Below, piece after piece: positions 48,960-52,113 of a stretch of DNA of 52,113 nt (its first letter is position 1; each line of letters begins with the position of its first letter). The stretch spans positions 1-52,113 of the forward strand of contig NZ_JAGOID010000011.1 of NCBI RefSeq assembly GCF_017995835.1, written 5' to 3'. The notes below the pieces were generated by a model. That model was not told where the DNA came from. It saw only the letters and a program-made list of their open reading frames with translations, and did no database searches. The translations under genes and the position numbers were made by a program. This DNA comes from Amaricoccus sp. GTDB taxonomy: Bacteria > Pseudomonadota > Alphaproteobacteria > Rhodobacterales > Rhodobacteraceae.

Positions 48960-50216
48960 TCAGGCCGCAACGGGCAGGAGCGGACGCTCGCGGATCGGCA
49001 GGTGGACGATGGCGGAAAACAGGCCGACGCCGACGCCGACCCACCAGACGAGGTTGTAGTTGCCATAGACGTCGTAGAGCGCGCCGCCGAGCCAGATGCC
49101 GACGAACCCGCCGATCTGGTGGCTGAGGAACACGATCCCGTAGAGCGTGCCCATGTAGCGCAGCCCGTAGATCTCGGCGATGAGCCCCGACGTGAGCGGC
49201 ACGGTGGCGAGCCAGAGCGCGCCCATCAGGAGCGAGAACAGGAGGACGGTTCCCGGCGTCATCGGCGCGAGGATGAACGCCGCCGACACGACCGTCCGGG
49301 CGAGGTAGATCTGCGCGAGCAGGTACTTCTTGCGGAAATGCGCCCCCAGCGCGCCGGCGGCGAGCGTGCCGCAGATGTTGGCGAGGCCGATCACCGAGAT
49401 GGCGATGGCGCCGAGCGCGGAGGTCGTCGTGATCCCCATCCCGGCGAGCATCGAACCCGGCGCGATCGGTCCGCAGACCTCGGTGACGAAGGCGGGGAAA
49501 TGCGCGGTGATGAAGCCGAGCTGATAGCCGCAGGAGAAGAAGCCCACGAAGATCAGCGTGAACGACGGATCGCGGAAGGCGCGCGCGAGCGCCCGTCCCA
49601 TCGGCTCGTCGGGCGCGGCCGCCACGCGCGCGGCGGCAGGGGCGGCGCGCAGGAACGGGAGCGCGGCGAGGCTCGCGAGCACCGCCGCCGCAAAGACGAG
49701 AAAGACGCCCGACCAGCTCATGACCGAAAGCAGCGCCTCCGCGATCGGCGGGCCGATCACCTGGCCCGCGGAGCCGGCGGCGGTGGCGATGCCGAGGGTG
49801 AGCGAGCGATGCTGGGGCGAAGCCGCCCGGCCGACGATGGCGAGGATGACGCCGAACCCGGTGCCGGCGATGCCGAAGCCGATCAGGATGTTGTAGAACT
49901 GGTGCCCCTCGGGCGTCACCGCGAAGGCGGAGAGCGTCAGGCCCAGCGCGTAGAACAGCGCGCCGAGGACGATTGCCTTGCGATCGCCAAAGCGCTCCGC
50001 CATGGCGCTGAAGATCGGCTGCCCGATGCCCCAGGCGAGATTCTGCACGGCGATGGCGAAGGAGAACTCCGCCCGCGGCCAGCCGAACTGCGACGCGATC
50101 GGTATCTGAAAGACCCCGAAGCTGGCGCGTACGCCGAAGCCGACCATCAGGATCACCGAGGCGGCGATCAGGATCGGCGTGAAGAGCTTCGCGCGGGTGG
50201 TGGGGACGGCGGGCAT
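48960..50216 (-). CDS. MFS transporter
   Basis: A 418-residue major facilitator with about twelve membrane helices and a hydrophilic central loop (about residue 200). The cytoplasmic loop after helix 2 reads AERFGDRKAIVLG, the MFS motif A region. The N-terminal pattern VILMVGFGVRASFGVFQIPIASQFGWPRAEFSFAIA resembles the OFA/monocarboxylate-type branch (oxalate/formate antiporter relatives). The ATG at 50216 is chosen because upstream codons look non-membrane and GC-random. It diverges from alaX across a 201-base gap with an inverted repeat. Confidence 0.87.
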   Translation of the reverse strand: MPAVPTTRAKLFTPILIAASVILMVGFGVRASFGVFQIPIASQFGWPRAEFSFAIAVQNLAWGIGQPIFSAMAERFGDRKAIVLGALFYALGLTLSAFAVTPEGHQFYNILIGFGIAGTGFGVILAIVGRAASPQHRSLTLGIATAAGSAGQVIGPPIAEALLSVMSWSGVFLVFAAAVLASLAALPFLRAAPAAARVAAAPDEPMGRALARAFRDPSFTLIFVGFFSCGYQLGFITAHFPAFVTEVCGPIAPGSMLAGMGITTTSALGAIAISVIGLANICGTLAAGALGAHFRKKYLLAQIYLARTVVSAAFILAPMTPGTVLLFSLLMGALWLATVPLTSGLIAEIYGLRYMGTLYGIVFLSHQIGGFVGIWLGGALYDVYGNYNLVWWVGVGVGLFSAIVHLPIRERPLLPVAA

Positions 50217-50293
50217 GGGGGACTCGCAAGGACACAGGCCCGCCAATCTGACCGCGACCTGCGGGCGCGTCAAAGGAGATTGCGTTGCGCCCC

Positions 50294-50312
50294 CCATCAC
50301 CGAGCGTGATGG
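50294..50312. promoter_or_regulatory. 19-bp inverted repeat between MFS gene and alaX
   Basis: CCATCAC-CGAGC-GTGATGG (50294-50312) has perfect 7-bp arms around a 5-base centre. It lies in the divergent gap, 78 bases upstream of the MFS start and 105 upstream of alaX. This is a good size for a dimeric repressor operator. No regulator gene is adjacent, so its binding protein is unknown. Confidence 0.45.
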
Positions 50313-50417
50313 ACCCAGGCCCTCTCGCCGCGCCCTCATCCCGGCGCATCGAGCGCCCTGCGAGCCGCTTGGCCTTCGCCGCGGCGGCTGCTAGGCAACG
50401 CTGCGGAGGGGCTGCCG

Positions 50418-51149
50418 ATGACCGAATACCTGTTCCGCGACGACGCCTACCTGACCGACGCCGAAGCCAGGGTGACGGCTGTCGGACCCGGGGGCGTCGA
50501 ACTCGACAGGACCATCTTCTACGCGGCCTCGGGCGGCCAGCCCGGCGACACGGGCGTGCTGGTTCTCGCCGACGGCCGCGAGGCGGGCGTCGTGGATACG
50601 GTCCACCCCGGCGGCGACCGGACCCGCGTGCTGCACGTTCTGGCCGAGGGAGCGCCCGTGCCCGCCGTGGGCGAGGCGGTGGCGCTGCGCCTCGACGCGG
50701 CGCGCCGGCGCCGGCTGATGCGGGTCCATACCGCGCTCCACCTGCTTTCGGTGGTCCTGCCCTTTCCGGTGACGGGCGGCGCGATCGGCGAGGAGAAGGG
50801 GCGGCTCGACTTCGACATGGCGACACCGCCGGAGGACCTCGCGGCGGTCGAGGCGGCGCTCGCCGATCTCGTCGCACGCGATCTCCCGGTGACGGCGGAG
50901 TGGATCACCGACGACGAACTGGCGGCGCGGCCGGATCTCGTCAAGACGATGAAGGTGAAGCCGCCGACGGGCCAGGGCCGGGTGCGGCTGGTGCGGATCG
51001 GGACCGGCGACGCGACGGTCGACCTGCAACCCTGCGGCGGCACCCATGTGGCGCGCACCGGCGAGATCGGCCGGCTGGCGATCGGCAAGGTCGAGAAGAA
51101 GGGGCGCGAGAACCGCCGCGTCCACCTCCTGCTGGCGGATCCGGCGTGA
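50418..51149 (+). CDS. Alanyl-tRNA editing protein AlaX
   Basis: A 243-residue free-standing editing protein that hydrolyses Ser- or Gly-mischarged tRNA-Ala. It shows FYAASGGQPGDTG near the start, and the zinc motifs HTALH (H104, H108) and CGGTH (C206, H210). The N-terminal barrel and C-terminal region (RIGKVEKKGRENRRV-like, near residue 225) correspond to AlaX-II-type length. The stop overlaps the zapE start (GTGA). Confidence 0.92.
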   Translation: MTEYLFRDDAYLTDAEARVTAVGPGGVELDRTIFYAASGGQPGDTGVLVLADGREAGVVDTVHPGGDRTRVLHVLAEGAPVPAVGEAVALRLDAARRRRLMRVHTALHLLSVVLPFPVTGGAIGEEKGRLDFDMATPPEDLAAVEAALADLVARDLPVTAEWITDDELAARPDLVKTMKVKPPTGQGRVRLVRIGTGDATVDLQPCGGTHVARTGEIGRLAIGKVEKKGRENRRVHLLLADPA

Positions 51150-52113
51150 GCGACGGGCCCATGGCGGTCTATCGCGCCCGGATCGCCTCGGGCGCGATCG
51201 CGGCCGATCCGGCGCAGCGGCTGGCGATGGAGAAGCTGCAACTCCTCTGGATGCGCCTCGCCGACTACAACCCGGCGCGGCCGAAGCGCGTCGGTCTCGG
51301 TCGCTTCGGCTGGGGCCGCGACCGGCTGGAGCAGAAGCCGGTGCCCGGCCTTTACCTCTGCGGCGGCGTCGGGCGCGGCAAGTCCATGCTGATGGACCTG
51401 TTCTTCGAGGCGACCGCGATCAGCCCGAAGCGCCGCGTCCACTTCCACGCCTTCATGCAGGAGGTCCACGCCGGGATCCACGCCGCCCGGGTGCGCGGCC
51501 TCGCCGACCCCGTCAAGCCGGTGGCCGACGTCATCGCCGACGGGGCGACGCTGCTCGCCTTCGACGAGATGACGATCACCGACATCACCGACGCGATGCT
51601 GGTGGGCCGCCTGTTCCAGCGCCTCTTCGAGCGCGGCGTCGTCGTCGTGACGACCTCGAACCGGGCGCCGGACGAGCTCTACAAGGACGGGCTGAACCGC
51701 CACCTCTTCCTGCCCTTCATCGCCATGCTGAAGGAGCGCCTCGAGGTCCACGAGCTCGATTCGGCCCGCGACCACCGCATGGGCCGCGTCGAGGGCGAAA
51801 GGGCCTGGCACGCACCGCTCGGCCCGGAGGCCGACGCGGCGATGGACCGCGCCTGGGACCGGCTCGCCGGGGGGCCGGGCGAGCCGCTCGACCTCGAGGT
51901 CGCCGGGCGCACGCTGATCCTGCCCGCCTTTCGCGACGGCGTGGCGCGGGCGAGCTTCGCCGAGCTCTGCGGCCGGCCGCTCGGGCCGGGCGACTACCTC
52001 GCCATCGCCCGCACGGTCGACGCGCTTCTCCTCGACCGGGTGCCGGCCCTGTCGCGGGCGCGCGCCGACGAGGCCAAGCGCTTCGTGACCCTGATCGACG
52101 CGCTCTATGAGGC
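51146..52113 (+). CDS. zapE: Cell division protein ZapE (AFG1-like ATPase), 3' end cut by the window
   Basis: At least 322 codons of a P-loop ATPase that runs past the window end without a stop. Walker A is GGVGRGKSM (residues 73-81), Walker B is LLAFDEMTITD, and HFHAFMQEVH plus VTTSNRAPDELYKDGLNR are ZapE/AFG1 hallmarks. In gammaproteobacteria ZapE associates with the FtsZ ring under oxygen-limited growth; the mitochondrial homologue acts in protein quality control. It starts with GTG overlapping the alaX stop; an ATG five codons later (51161) is an alternative. Confidence 0.92.
   Translation, partial: MSDGPMAVYRARIASGAIAADPAQRLAMEKLQLLWMRLADYNPARPKRVGLGRFGWGRDRLEQKPVPGLYLCGGVGRGKSMLMDLFFEATAISPKRRVHFHAFMQEVHAGIHAARVRGLADPVKPVADVIADGATLLAFDEMTITDITDAMLVGRLFQRLFERGVVVVTTSNRAPDELYKDGLNRHLFLPFIAMLKERLEVHELDSARDHRMGRVEGERAWHAPLGPEADAAMDRAWDRLAGGPGEPLDLEVAGRTLILPAFRDGVARASFAELCGRPLGPGDYLAIARTVDALLLDRVPALSRARADEAKRFVTLIDALYE

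Overview
The window is GC-rich, densely packed bacterial chromosome that looks alphaproteobacterial, most likely from the Rhodobacterales or a near relative. Three things support this. The gene orders trpD-trpC-moaC-moeA-lexA-(comEC)-gltX-gltA and miaB-phoH-ybeY-corC-lnt-xre-metK-trmB are familiar from that group. The lexA promoter carries a GAAC-N7-GAAC box, the alphaproteobacterial LexA operator type. There is also a MucR/Ros-family regulator. No tRNA, rRNA, CRISPR array, insertion sequence or prophage gene was seen.

Layout. 0.1-10.9 kb is housekeeping: tryptophan synthesis (trpD, trpC), molybdenum cofactor (moaC, moeA), SOS repressor (lexA), DNA-uptake channel (comEC, reverse), glutamyl-tRNA synthetase, citrate synthase, a YbaK-type tRNA deacylase and a TlyA-type rRNA methyltransferase. 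11.1-27.1 kb is one catabolic block of 17 co-directional genes, many joined by ATGA overlaps. It encodes a fused flavin hydroxylase/ene-reductase of the 2-aminobenzoyl-CoA monooxygenase/reductase type, SDR, MarR regulator, crotonase, acyl-CoA dehydrogenase, two paralogous cupins, tryptophan 2,3-dioxygenase, an aryl-CoA ligase, an FMO-like flavoprotein, a five-gene LIV-type ABC importer, a 4HBT thioesterase and a Rid-family protein. I read it as a route from tryptophan/anthranilate through anthraniloyl-CoA and a non-aromatic CoA ester. The kynurenine formamidase and kynureninase steps are not in the window, and the reactions after ring reduction are inferred.

27.2-36.0 kb is accessory: an AhpD-like protein, two tandem TupA-type ATP-grasp proteins, a PLP Cys/Met-type lyase overlapping a cytochrome P450, two c-type cytochromes and an M3 oligopeptidase. 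36.0-36.9 kb holds a 404-base intergenic region and a MucR/Ros regulator with an incomplete zinc site. 37-45 kb is RNA modification, ribosome maturation and envelope housekeeping ending in metK-trmB. 45-52 kb holds yciB, an orphan MT-A70 methyltransferase, aspS, a single-domain globin, an MFS transporter, an AlaX editing protein and a zapE gene cut off by the window end.

Most notable non-coding signals: a perfect 34-bp palindrome before trpD; the SOS box; a MarR-type inverted repeat overlapping a promoter at the head of the catabolic block; a repeated GTGCAT array with identical 13-11-11 spacing at 27.1 and 48.4 kb (a degenerate relative at 36.05 kb); and a SAM/SAH-riboswitch-like motif before metK.
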